From assembly GCA_037042915.1 (NCBI GenBank), contig CM073196.1, positions 2,294,001 to 2,358,000 on the forward strand: a stretch of DNA of 64,000 nt, written 5' to 3'. The notes under the pieces are model-generated. The model searched no databases, was not told where the DNA came from, and saw nothing but the letters and a program-made list of their open reading frames with translations. How positions within the stretch are numbered: the stretch's first letter is position 1; every line of letters begins with the position of its first letter. Shown one piece after another: positions 24,994 through 35,831 of the stretch. The position numbers and the translations under genes were made by a program. The stretch is from Auricularia sp. M13 (lineage: Eukaryota > Basidiomycota > Agaricomycetes > Auriculariales > Auriculariaceae).

Positions 24994-26431
24994 TTATACA
25001 GCAAGCGAGGCGACAGCGATGATCCCCTCTACACGGTTCTCCTGATGAGTCAGCGTCCGCAAGCTCAGGCAGGGCCGAGGAGACAGCGCGTCAACGCATG
25101 GCGGATGTTCGACGCCTTCAAAGGCTTTCACAATCGTGCGGTCCAACTTCTCCCACTGCCCCAGTTTCGACGGGCTCTTTGGGTCCAAGTCGATGAGAGT
25201 TACAGGATGATCGGTTGCTTCGTTCAAGTTGATGATAACTGAGCAGTCCTTGAACGACGCCGAGAGAAGATAGGCAAGTCTGTAGTACTGCAGGTGGGAA
25301 ATGTCCGGCTTTTCGTGGTCGTAGGCCTGAGCGGCTCCTTGATGTTCGTTCACGAACGCAGTCCATTCCGGCAACGTGACCTCCCGAGGTGCCATCTGCT
25401 CTTCTGATTGAGAAGCGAGTGCTGCCAGTCCTTCAACGTCGAGGGGATCTAGTGTTCTCTGCAGGTGTGCAAGCACAGGAAGGACCGAAGACTTCACTAG
25501 CCGAGATGTTACAGCAGCCTTGAAGGCGTCCTCGGCGTCTGTCGCGGACGAATTCCTTGACAGCAACCACGACTGCAGTTGTGCCATGGTATTTGTCTAC
25601 AACGATTTCAGCATGATGAGTGCATACGAAAAGCCTATCACTGACGTCGCGAGGGTCGGCGGTCGTGCCATTGAAGAAAACTCGCATATTGTGGATATTG
25701 TCATCTTCAGCGGTAATCCAGGTCTTCCAAAGATTAGACATCGCGCGGCTGACACGTTCGCTGTCGCCTGAATACAGGTCTAGGGGGCAGAACCCCTCCG
25801 CGACAATCTGACCCTTCAGCTTCTTGTAGTGCGCATGTATGCAGAACCTGCAGTAAGTGGTCTTGATCTCGCGCGTCTCAGCCGACAAGTGCGTTGGAGA
25901 GGGCAGGAAGCCCCATTTGGGCTGTGCGGTGATACAACGTCAGGTCAGGCTGTGGGCACTATAGTAGTTGGACGAAACGCGCCTTGATCTCTACAACGAT
26001 GCCATAACCTGCAACGAGGTTGGTCGCGAGCACGCCGTGCGACTGGCCCAGGTCTATCACTGCCTTGTCACGCCTATCCTCCGGCCGCGAGGCGTCCGTA
26101 GCAAGTGCAAGTCGGCTGAGCCATTCGGTGCGTACACGCACAGTGCCGAGCTCTGGCAGCAACGCACTCGGCACAAGACGGCTGGTCACTTGCTCCTGAA
26201 AGCAATTGCAAAATCCTCCTCCTCATCCGTTACCTGAATGTCGGCAAGGTCAAGACTGAGTTCTCCGTGCAGCGGTGGAGATAACAGGCTCGGAGGGCCT
26301 TTCTTCAGCCGGAGAACTCTGCCGTGGAAGACCGATGACTCTGGTCCGGCATAGGCGAAGACAGTGGTAGCACCACCCTCAGCTATGTAGCGCCAGTGCT
26401 CGGGCTCTGTGCTAGTTGCATCAGCGCTCAT
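24994..26431 (-). CDS. Inositol-pentakisphosphate 2-kinase
   Basis: This IPK1-type kinase phosphorylates inositol pentakisphosphate at position 2 to form phytate (IP6), which supports mRNA export. The start at 26431 gives MSADATSTEPEHWRYIAEGGA; YIAEGGATTVFAY and VLRLKKG are the N-lobe nucleotide site. Further blocks are GIVVEIK, KWGFLPSP, TTYCRFCIHAHYKK (the Cys/His block that binds zinc in plant IPK1) and VIINLNEATDHPVTLIDLDPKS near the end, whose Asp residues fit the metal-binding position. Four or five introns are needed; the one near 25590-25640 joins ADPRD to TNTMAQLQSW. The stop is at 24994. The gene runs in the same direction as kinesin and MTHFR. The window also encodes STT4, but nothing links the two physically. 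Confidence 0.85.
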
Positions 26432-26667
26432 CGTGGTGTCGGGACCTATGTAGAAGAGGCAATGGCCGCTGTAAACAATGCGATGATTAGATTTGCACGA
26501 GCTTGGGTCGATCTATATTTAGTTCCATACTGCTCTGTATGTCACGCAGCTGCGAATATGTTTGGATTGACCTGCCTTGCAAAGACTAATGTGCAGTACA
26601 ACACCCAAGATAGATTTTAGTAACATCCTGTTGAAGACCTGATACCAGCAGTATATAAATCAGTCGT

Positions 26668-29039
26668 TCAGAAACTCGAATTATCTTCGACTCGATTATC
26701 GAGCCAAAAGTGCCATAATCCGTCGGGATCCTTAAAGTCATGGTGCACAATACTGATGAGCCAGCGATCCTGCCGCATTCGTTCCAACAGTTCTCGTTCT
26801 GCGGAGGCCGGAGGATAAAACATGCTCCATTCTGCCCAGATACGGAAAGCCTCCTCCTGTAGATCGCGCGAATAAGTGAACAGATTCCAGACGCGGATTA
26901 ACGACCTACTTTCCAAGCCAGAAACGAATCCCTTTCAATGATTGTGGACTGCGCAATCTCCTGGCCGGGGAAGACACCCCAAGTCACAGCGTTCCCGCTT
27001 TCATCCAGCATATTCGTTGCCCACTCGCCCTGTTTACACCTCAAGTCAGCTTCAGAATTCATAATTAAGTGTACCCTCACATCAGCGTTTCCAGCAAAAT
27101 ACGTGACGAGCCCGCCGCCCGTTGTCTTTGCGTTTTCTCAAGCCATTCCACATCGGCGCGGCTAGCGAAAACTCTACAAACGCCTTTTGGAACACGTAGC
27201 CGCTTGTGGGACCCCAGCCAAGAACGGGATCGTCAGAGGGCACAGCGTCCGCAGCGGGCTGCGAGCCGACTGTCCACCAGCCGCGTGCCGTCATGCGACG
27301 CAGGTGGGGTAGAATGAGCCGCGATTCAGGCGACAGAGGCGTATCCCAGAACGGCGTGCCCTCGATGCTGCCGTCCAGGTGTGCCAGGAACAGCGCCGTC
27401 AAATCCGCCTCTGTCTTCGGGTTGCCCCATTTCGAAATCGCTTCGGCGTGCTAGGGTGATTGGTTGAGTCGAAGTGGCCGGAACGGGAGTATTCGAGAAC
27501 ACACAGAAGAAGCAAGAGTTGAGTCCCAAGGCTCGACGCCACCGTATGCAGGGCTTTTCGCATCGCCGAAGCGGCCGTTGGGGTATTCATCCCATGTTGA
27601 TGGGTCGTTGATTTCGCCCTTTCCAATATTTGTGGTATCTGAAGGAGGATGCAGGACAACACTGCTTGCCGCGGCTCCTGGTGTGATGAGCAAATGCGCC
27701 TCTGGCTCGGATGCCTGCGCAATCTGGCTTGGAGAGTCCTGTCATGCCTACGATTAGAAAGCGAGGGAAACCAGAAATTGAAACATACGATCAGTTTGTT
27801 GACTGGCATCGCTGGGCTGGATAGTGTCCATTGAAGTCGTTCTAGCACCTTGCGAACGCTGAGCTCAAGATTGAGCGTACAGAAATGTACTCCTTTGACC
27901 ACGCCGCTCTCCGTCAAGCGCTGTACCATGGACTGTGCGAGCATAACGCCATATTCCTTGACCTTAGCATCGTCGTGCTGCCCGGCGATGTCAGTGATAC
28001 AGGCAATGATGATAGGTGGGAAGCACGGACGAACTCGAATGGGCTCCAGTGCCTTATGCACGGCGTCAGGGACCTTGCTCCCCGTCAGCTTCACGACGCG
28101 CAAAAATGAGGGGTAATTTTGGATCGGCATGATTCCGGGTATGATCGGCACCGTAATGCCTGGAGTGCGATTAGATTACTGGACGCGGACAGGGGCGCAC
28201 GCCATCCCTGACCTTTAGCACGGACCTTGCGCTCCCACGCAAAGAAGGCGTCGACGTCGTAAAACAGCTGGGTGACAATAAAGTCCGCGCCTGCATCGAC
28301 CTTGCGCGCGAGATTATCGAGCTCCTGCTCTTCCGAGACTTCCTGGTCCGGGTGACCGTCGGGGTAAGCTGGGAGACGGGGGCTATCAGCTAAAACGGCC
28401 ACGTCTCGCGGTGGTGAAGTGAAATGGACCTGCCACGCCGACGCAGAAGTGCTGGGAGAACTCGGGTGAGGAACGGATGGCGGCGACCAGGTCGCTCGCA
28501 TGGTTGAACTGGGGGTCTGTTGGGATCCAGTACTCTGCGCCTCTGGGCGGATCTGCGAGAGAAAAGTGAGTGCAAGGGATTATTGGGGATCAGGGCAGCG
28601 AACCTCCACGAAGCGCAAGGATATTCTGTATCCCGGCGTCTTTGGCGGCCTTTTCGCGCGGCGGGATCGGTCAGCGGTTTTTACGGGAGCAATGCGCGCA
28701 CCTTGAGCACCGATTGGACTGTGCCGGATTCGACGTTCGTGCAGGTGAGGTGCAGGATTGTCTCGATGCCGTGCTGGGCCTGGCAGAGAGCCGCAAGCTC
28801 AAGGCTGCGATCCTTGGTCGAGCCGCCAGCGCCCCAGGTGATGCTAATTGCCGTAGGCTGGAGCAGAGAAAGGCGTTGTATGCGCGTCAGGAGGTTGGCG
28901 AACCCCTGCAGATCGCGGTCAGCCACAGCGCACCGCGGCTGGGATTGCAGCGCGCCTGCTCCGTCTTTGGGGGGAAGAACTCGAGGGTGTAGTAGGGCAC
29001 TGGCTTTGTCCTGGACGAGATCTTGTCTGTGAGCTTCAT
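26668..29039 (-). CDS. Methylenetetrahydrofolate reductase
   Basis: This FAD enzyme reduces 5,10-methylenetetrahydrofolate to 5-methyltetrahydrofolate, the methyl donor for methionine synthesis. The ATG at 29037-29039 opens MKLTDKISSRTKPVPYYTLEFFPPKTEQ, in which the Glu of EFFPPK is the conserved active-site residue. Next come the AISITWGAGGST block, HLTCTN, VAYPDGHPDQ, KVDAGADFIVTQLFYD and IMPIQNY of the catalytic barrel. The C-terminal regulatory half has INDPSTWDEYPNGRFGD, WGWTVGSQP-like and GYVFQKAFVEF segments and ends VEDNSSF at 26668. That gives the full two-domain eukaryotic layout. Introns are frequent. The first one (28906-28955) lacks a GT donor in the right phase and would be GC-AG. 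The start is 178 bp from the divergent carrier gene. Confidence 0.93.
28906..28955 (-). other. Probable GC-AG intron in MTHFR
   Basis: On the minus strand the exon ends PPKTEQ (GAGCAG), is followed by GCGCGC, and resumes after CTGCAG with GFANLLTRI. A nearby GT donor would break the conserved frame. Confidence 0.4.
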
Positions 29040-29217
29040 GACGCGTGATAACTGGGATGCGGACAAGCGTGGGTAGCAGCAGCACTTGCGGAAGGCCGCG
29101 TCGGGTGCAGCCGCGGTCAATCCGGGCCAGCAGAACATGGACTTGTGACCTTGGTGCTCCTTCTTAACCGGCAGCCAGCCCCCAGCATCTGCCAGCCCTC
29201 GTCCGTGCGCCAGCGCC
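29040..29217. promoter_or_regulatory. Bidirectional promoter, MTHFR / mitochondrial carrier
   Basis: Only 178 bp separate the two divergent start codons, so the promoters must overlap. I see no clear TATA box. Confidence 0.4.
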
Positions 29218-30434
29218 ATGTCCCAGCCCCAGTCGTCGCCGTCGCCGTCGCCGTCGCAGCCCGCAGTAAGCGCCCAGCCGCCGGCGCCACCAGCAGCCAC
29301 ATCGCCGTTCCAGCACCCGTACCTCAGGCCCGCGCTCCCCTTCATCAACGGCGGGCTCGCGGGAATGACGGCGACGACGATCATACAGCCCATTGACATG
29401 TGAGCGCCCAATCCGTGCCTGCACCTCCGATGTCTCACAGCCGTCCAAGGGTCAAAGTGCGCATCCAGCTCAAGGGCGCAGGCAGCGCCGGCGGCCCCAA
29501 GCCATCGCCCATCTCCGTCACGCGCGAGATCCTGGCGTCCGGCCGCTTCCTGGACCTGTACTCGGGCCTGTCTGCTGGGCTCGCCCGCCAGGCCGTCTAC
29601 ACCACAGCGCGCATGGGCTTCTTCGACTCGTTCATCACCATCGCCTCCAAGCGTGCCAAGGCGGCCGAGCGTCCCATAACGTTCGCTGAACGAGGTGCTG
29701 CTGGTCTGGCTGCGGGAGGACTGGCCGCTGTGCTGGGCAACCCTGCAGACCTGGCGTTGATCAGAATGCGTCAGTGCATACACCGTCGTCGCTCGTGTGA
29801 CTGCGCTGATGTGATGTCACCTGGCAGAGTCCGATGGTCTGCGTCCTGTCGCCGAGCGCGCCAACTACACCGGCGTGTTCAACGCTCTGTCTCGCATCGC
29901 CAAGAACGAAGGCGTGCTGTCGCTCTGGAACGGCTGCTTTCCCACCGTCCTGCGAGCAATGGCACTCAACTTCGGACAGCTTGCCTTCTTCAGTGAAGCC
30001 AAGGCCCGACTGAGTGCAAGCCATGCCATTCCCGCTGCAGCCGTCCCGTGGACGGCCAGTGCCATCGCTGGTTTCTTTGCCAGCTTCTTCTCGCTGCCCT
30101 TCGACTTCGTCAAGACGCGTCTGCAGAATCAACGTCGCGGCGCCGACGGCACCCTCCCGTGAGTCCCAGCTGAGCTCTTGCTTGCCCCGCCCCGACAAAA
30201 CGTGCTGAACATATCTTTCCTTTGCAGTTACAAGGGAACGTTCGACTGCGCCATCAAAGTCGCCAGAGAAGAGGGCCTCGGGAGGTTCTATCGCGGCTTT
30301 GGCACCTACTAGTACGCCCATGCACACATAGTTTATGACCTCCAGGTGCTCACACGTTCGATAGCGTGCGCATTGCGCCCCACGCCATGCTGACCGTCTT
30401 GATCGCCGACTTCCTTGCTCGCGCGACCAAGTGA
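29218..30434 (+). CDS. Mitochondrial carrier, 2-oxoglutarate/malate type
   Basis: This is a solute carrier of the SLC25 family in the mitochondrial inner membrane. Three repeats are visible: PIDMVKVRIQL (about 29391-29470), NPADLALIRMQSDG (about 29745-29835) and LPFDFVKTRLQNQ (about 30097-30130). Each carries the P-x-[DE]-x-x-[KR] signature. The sequence FINGGLAGMTATTIIQP and the paired signatures most resemble the oxoglutarate/malate carrier (SLC25A11), so exchange of these dicarboxylates is the best guess. The N-terminus has a Ser/Pro repeat coded by GTCGCC triplets and a Pro/Ala stretch. Introns lie near 29401-29450, 29770-29826, 30161-30227 and 30311-30363. The stop is taken as the TGA at 30432-30434, directly after FLARATK. 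The same bases could read as a splice donor, so a further exon is not fully excluded. Confidence 0.85.
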
Positions 30435-30734
30435 GTGTAAGAGAACTGTTTGTAAGCTAACGAGTGTTGCTTTCTGTGTTTGCCTCTGTACTTTGTCTGA
30501 GTCAACGATGCTCACTGTCCTTTATGTATGTGCAGTAGATGTACCTTTCAGCAGCCTGCAGTCACAATGTACATAGAGCAGTGCTTTATGCAATCATGTT
30601 GTGTCGATTTTGGAAATGAGTCGAGTGCGTTTCGTGCTTTGTGCAGGCGGCGACCGGTCCGAGCTGAGCATATAGACTAGCCACTCATCGGCCGAACCCG
30701 TTCTGACTCGGTCTCTTGCCCTCCTTCTCCTTCG
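30435..30734 (+). promoter_or_regulatory. Spacer with acetolactate synthase promoter
   Basis: This 300 bp spacer has no gene. It holds the carrier 3' end and the acetolactate synthase promoter. A weak TATA-like CATATAG lies near 30668-30674, about 65 bases before the ATG. Confidence 0.3.
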
Positions 30735-32817
30735 ATGGCCCTCTCTGCCGCGCGCATCCACACGCCAAAGGCGTCGCGCAGGTTCCCGGTTGTCTGCTGG
30801 AACCCGAGACACTATGCCGCTGCGCCAGCGACGCGTCCAGCGCCGGCGCAAAATTTCCAACAGCTGCCAAATCACGTTCCTTCTCCCCACGCCCCACCAC
30901 ACCCGCTGGCTGCCAGCGCGACCCGGCCTGCACTTGACTCGAGCTTCGTAGGGATGTCTGGCGGCCAGATATTCCACGAGATGATGCTCCGCCACGGCGT
31001 TAAGCACATATTCGGATACCCTGGCGGCGCGATTCTGCCCGTGTTCGACGCCATCTACAACTCGAAGCACTTCAACTTTGTGCTTCCCCGGCACGAGCAG
31101 GGTGCGGGACACATGGCTGAGGGCTACGCACGTATCTCGGGGAAGCCCGGCGTCGTGCTCGTCACCTCTGGCCCTGGTGCGACGAACGTCGTGACTCCGC
31201 TGCAAGATGCGCTCATGGACGGCATTCCGCTTGTCGTGTTCTCTGGTCAGGTCGCGACGTGGGCTATTGGTTCGGATGGGTTCCAGGAGGCGGACATGGT
31301 CGGCATCTCTCGTAGCTGCACAAAATGGAACGTCATGGTCAAGGACATTGCGGAGCTCCCGCGTCGCATCAACGAAGCGTTCAAAATTGCTACCTCTGGC
31401 CGCCCAGGGCCCGTGCTCGTAGACCTCCCGAAGGACGTCACTGCGGGCATTCTGCGGACCCCGCTGGCGTACAAGGCGACGACGCCTGGACAGAATCTCG
31501 GCCTGCCTTCGAACCCGTTGCAGACCCCGACCGAGATGGCGCTCATCCGCCAAGCGGCCGAGCTCATCAACCAGGCGCAACGACCGGTCATCTACGCAGG
31601 CAACGGCATCCTCAATTCGCCGCAAGGTCCCGCGCTTCTCACGGCGCTCGCGACGCAGGGCAACATACCGGTGACGACCACGCTGCAAGGCCTCGGCGCT
31701 TTCGACGAGCTCGACGAGCGCAGTCTGCATATGCTCGGCATGCACGGTAGCGCCTATGCCAACTTGGCCATGCAGGAGGCGGACGTCATCATCGCGCTCG
31801 GTGCGCGCTTTGACGACCGTGTGACTGGCAAGGTCGACAGTACGTGCAACTCTTCGCACTTTAGGATTATGTTTATAGATGTTTCTTTAGCGTTTGCACC
31901 GGCTGCCCATGCCGCGGCGGCTCAGGGCCGCGGTGGCATTATCCACTTCGAGATATTGCCCAAGAACGTGAACAAGGTCGTTGACGCCCAAATACCTATC
32001 ATGGGCGACGTCACGACAAACCTGGCATCCATGGTGCCTCTCATCCGTTCCGCAGAGCGGAAACCGTGGTTCGACGACATCCGATCCTGGAAAAAGAAAT
32101 ACCCGTTCACCTATGAAAAGAGTTCACCAGGTGCTCGTATGAAGCCCCAGGCAGTGATTGAAGAACTGGATCGTCAGACCGCGGACAAGAAGGACAACGT
32201 CATTATCTCGACTGGTGTAGGCCAACATCAAATGTGGGCCGCGCAGTTCTTCCGTTGGCGGCATCCGCACACGATGGTGACTTCTGGCGGCGCTGGGACC
32301 ATGGGCTTCGGACTGCCTTCTGCCATTGGCGCTAAGGTGGCCGCGCCGGAGAAAACAGTTGTCGATATCGACGGCGACGCGTCGTTCAGCATGACGGCAA
32401 TGGAGCTTGCGACAGCGTCGCAGTACAACATCGGCGTCAAAGTGCTCGTCTTGAATAATGAATTCCAGGGCATGGTCTTGCAATGGCAAGGTGAGTATCG
32501 TCAGTCATCTTCGCGTCGCCACAGGTCTAAATGGGGAAATGTTAGATTTGTTCTACGACAAGCGGTACTCGCATACGGCAATGAAGAACCCGGACTTCGT
32601 TCTGCTCGCAAAAGCCATGGGTGTGCATGCCATTCGGGCTGAAACGGCCGAGGAGTTGCCGGCAAAGATGAAGGAGTTCCTCGAGTACGACGGGTCCCGC
32701 CCTGTGCTGCTCGAGTGCTTGGTGGAAACGCACGAACACGTATTCCCCATGGTGCCGACTGGCAAGGCTCTGCACGAGCAAATACTTCACCCGATCCTGC
32801 GCAACAGCGCACAGTAA
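30735..32817 (+). CDS. ILV2: Acetolactate synthase catalytic subunit, mitochondrial
   Basis: This thiamine-diphosphate enzyme makes acetolactate and acetohydroxybutyrate, the first common step of valine, leucine and isoleucine synthesis. The ATG at 30735 opens an Arg/Ala/Pro-rich mitochondrial leader of about 70 residues. The ThDP site starts at GYPGGAILPVFDAIY with the catalytic Glu in LPRHEQGAGHMAEGYA. GARFDDRVTGK marks the FAD-binding middle domain. DIDGDASFSMTAMEL and VLNNEFQGMVLQWQ form the C-terminal ThDP/Mg fold, including the Trp known as a herbicide-contact residue. Two introns are present: 31840-31890 (51 nt, in frame and stop-free) and about 32491-32546. At residue 174, in SGQVATWAIG, Ala stands where yeast and plants have Pro, a classical sulfonylurea-tolerance position. 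The frame is intact throughout. Confidence 0.96.
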
Positions 32818-33130
32818 CGACGCACGCTCCTTTCAGTTTCTACATACAAAACGAGCCGGGATGGCTCTGGTCGTTGACTTGTAGTGGTACATATCACTTG
32901 TGTATGGCATAGCATCACCCATTTCGCATGCAGTATCTATGGTCTCTGAATACCACAGACCCTTTAGCCCGATGTTCTGAGGTGTTGAGACAGTGGAGAG
33001 AATATTCGGTTGCAGCAGTAGCGGACCCGGTCCCCAAGATCCTCTTTAACCGGTGACAGCGTTCTTGACGCTGGTCGCCGGCGCTATACTTCTGCCTCTC
33101 TCTCACTCGTCGGTTCAAGTTTGCTCTTCG
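32818..33130 (+). other. Spacer between acetolactate synthase and kexin
   Basis: No gene is seen in these 313 bp. They carry the acetolactate synthase 3' untranslated region and the kexin promoter, without a recognisable TATA box. Confidence 0.4.
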
Positions 33131-35590
33131 ATGCGTATACGTCTAGTTCTTGTTGCCTATCATCTCCTTTTGGCCGTTGCGCGGCGGCCAGCAGCTCGAG
33201 ACTATGCTCATTTCGATTACTTTCTCCTCGAGCATGCACCTGGCCTCGATAACGGTGACATCCTGGAAACCGCTGAAATTCTTGGTCTCGAGTTAGTCGA
33301 GCAAGTAGGCGAGCTCGCGAACCACTACCTGCTACGCGCGCCGAAGTCCACTGCCGATCTCGTGGCTGACACGCTCACGCACTTGCGAGCGCGTGCTGGC
33401 GACTCGAACGCGCATCCGCTCATACGCAGAGAGGCGACACGAATAGCGAACGCAGTGCGTTTTCTCGACAAACAAGAGCCGCGTCGTCTGCATAAACGCG
33501 CGCCGCCACCGCCATCTGGCACTGGAAGCCTGACGCCGTCTCCGCCGCTTTCTTCAGGCGCAGCAGTCGCGCAGCGGCTCGAGATTCGCGACCCGCTCTT
33601 CTCAGAACAGTGGCACATCGTCAACGATGCGTACTCCGAGAACTCAGTCAACGTCACAGGTCTCTGGGAGGCTGGCATCACTGGCAAAGGTGTTACTGTC
33701 GCTATTGTGGACGATGGCCTGACTATGAGAGCAAGGATCTTGCTGCCAATTTTGACGCAGAGGGGTCATACGACTTCAATGATCACCAGGCGTTGCCGCA
33801 GCCGAAGCTTTTTGACGACTACCATGGTACACGCTGTGCAGGCGAGATCGCCGCCGTGAAGAACGATGTCTGTGGTGTAGGCGTAGCCTACGACGCCAAA
33901 GTAGCCGGTATTCGCATCCTGTCAGGAGCCGTCACGGACGCGGATGAAGCTGCCGCGCTCAACTATGGCTACCAATCCACCGCGATATACTCCTGCTCTT
34001 GGGGCCCGTCAGATAACGGCAAGTCCGTTGGCGCGCCGTCTGCTATTGTTGAGAAGGCTATGGTCAACGGCGTTCAAAAGGGACGCGGTGGGAAGGGTTC
34101 CATTTTCGTCTTTGCTAGTGGCAATGGCGGTGCGAAAAACGACCAGTGCAACTTCGATGGGTACACAAACTCGATCTTCAGCATACTGTTGGCGCCATAA
34201 CCTACAGAAACCTCCACCCGCCGTACTCCGAAGCGTGCTCTGCCAATCTGATTGTCACCTACTCTTCGGGCCCCGACCGCCGCATCCACACCACCGATAA
34301 AGGGGAGAGCAAATGTACAGATAGTCATTCTGGCACAAGCGCAGCTGCCCCTCTGGCAGCAGGACTGTTCGCTCTCGCACTTCAAGTTCGCCCGGACCTC
34401 ACCTGGCGTGATTTGCAGCATCTCTGCGTGCGGACCGCGCGTACGTTCAACCTTGACGACCCGGACTGGACGCTCACCGCTGCTGGTCGCCGCTTCTCAT
34501 ATAAATACGGCTACGGCGTTCTTGACGGCTGGCGGCTTGTCGAAGCAGCTCGCCGTTGGAAGCTTGTCGCCCCGCAGACATGGTTGGACGTTCCAGTCAT
34601 GAAGTTCGCCGACGCATACGTGGACGAGCGTGGGAGAATGTCCGGTGGTCAAGATATTATCTCAGGCGGTATTCAGCATTCGATCCTGGTATCTGAGGAT
34701 ATGGTTGCACAGGCTAATATGGCGGCGCTAGAGCACATTACTGTCCGCGTGTGGATTACGCACCGCAAACGTGGCGCCATAACCGTCGAATTAGTCAGTC
34801 CAAATGGCATTCGCAGTAACCTCGCCGCACCGAGAGAAGAGGATGTATCTCGCGCTGGACTGAAGGGCTGGCAATTCATGACAGTAAAGCATTGGTAAAA
34901 ATTGATTGTTATCAGCAGTTCCATGCATGCACTCACACCCACGGCAGGGATGAAAGCCCTCTGGGAAATTGGACCATCAGCGTTGGAAGTGCCATCGAGG
35001 ACGACGAAATGAGAGGCACTTTCCTTGGCTGGAGCATGACCCTCTGGGGCTCTGCCCAAGATACTTCGCAGACTGTCCATTGGACAGTGCCTGATCCTGC
35101 GAAACTGCACGAAGCATTTTTGCAGAGCGCCTCGTCACCGGCTCCAAGCTCGACAAAATCGTTTGAGCGACCTATCGTTGGCGCTACGCCCATCGACACC
35201 GCTGGAACGTTGACAATATCCCACAACCCCGCTTACTCTGGAGCAACCAAGACATCTATATCGTCAGCTCTATCAAGCACGTACGCGTCGACCATGATTA
35301 GCTCAGGAACGGCCGCACATGCTGTTTCGTCCACTGAGTGGACACAAGTTCATTGGGTAGTAACAGGTGCCATTGGCTTATTATTCTTGCTGGGTTTTGC
35401 CTCGGCTGGCGCCTTCGTGGCGTGGCGGAGGCACAAGGTTCATGACGACTACAGTAGCGTGGCAGCGGATGACGACGACGCTGGTACGGCGTCGGCCAGG
35501 TTCAGTCGGCCAGAGCAGGTCGTTTCTGATCGCTCAGACTCTGACTCGGAAGAGGATGACCAGACTCCACTTCGCCGCGACCTATCGTGA
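33131..35590 (+). CDS. KEX2: Kexin-type proprotein convertase (two frame breaks)
   Basis: This Golgi subtilisin-like serine protease cleaves secretory precursors after Lys-Arg or Arg-Arg. The ATG at 33131 begins a hydrophobic signal (MRIRLVLVAYHLLLAVA), then a prodomain with a KR site (RRLHKRAPP). The catalytic Asp is in VAIVDDG, the His in YHGTRCAGEIAA, the oxyanion Asn in FASGNGG and the Ser in SGTSAAAP. A P domain, a Ser/Thr-rich stalk, one membrane span (WVVTGAIGLLFLLGFASAG, about 35359-35415) and an acidic cytosolic tail follow. One intron is clear (about 34897-34948, HW/DESPLGNW). Two joins are not introns: the frame slips by one base just after VDDGL (33720/33721) and again in NSIFSI/TVGAI (about 34183). 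Each is repaired by one extra base. Read literally the gene is broken; I think sequence error is likelier. Confidence 0.88.
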
Positions 35591-35831
35591 AGAATCTTGA
35601 CAAGGATCATCATAACCAATCGAGGAGGCACTTTACGAAGCTTGTCGAGTTAGCAAATGTTTGCAGCCAATCGATAGTAGCGGAAGGGCAGTTTGATGAA
35701 ATCTCAGTCCCTCGCGCAGACTTTATATTCGAAGATAATCGTTCAAATCAAAGCGAAACCTATGCCCAGGTTACGCCATGTACGATTAAACCATTCCATG
35801 GCAAACCATATTTAGTAGATTCAGGTGCATC
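35591..35831. other. Convergent 3' spacer
   Basis: An AT-richer stretch of about 240 bp between kexin and the next minus-strand gene. The open frame across it has no recognisable product. Confidence 0.4.

Noticed and set aside
28887-29783. 298-codon minus-strand open frame across the MTHFR start and the carrier gene
   Set aside because: Only its last part (MKLTDKISSRTK onward) is real MTHFR. The rest is antisense to the carrier and Gly/Asp-rich low complexity.
30594-31859. Long minus-strand open frame (421 codons) opposite acetolactate synthase
   Set aside because: It lies wholly antisense to a well-conserved gene, is Arg/His-rich with no domain, and results from the high GC third positions of the true gene.
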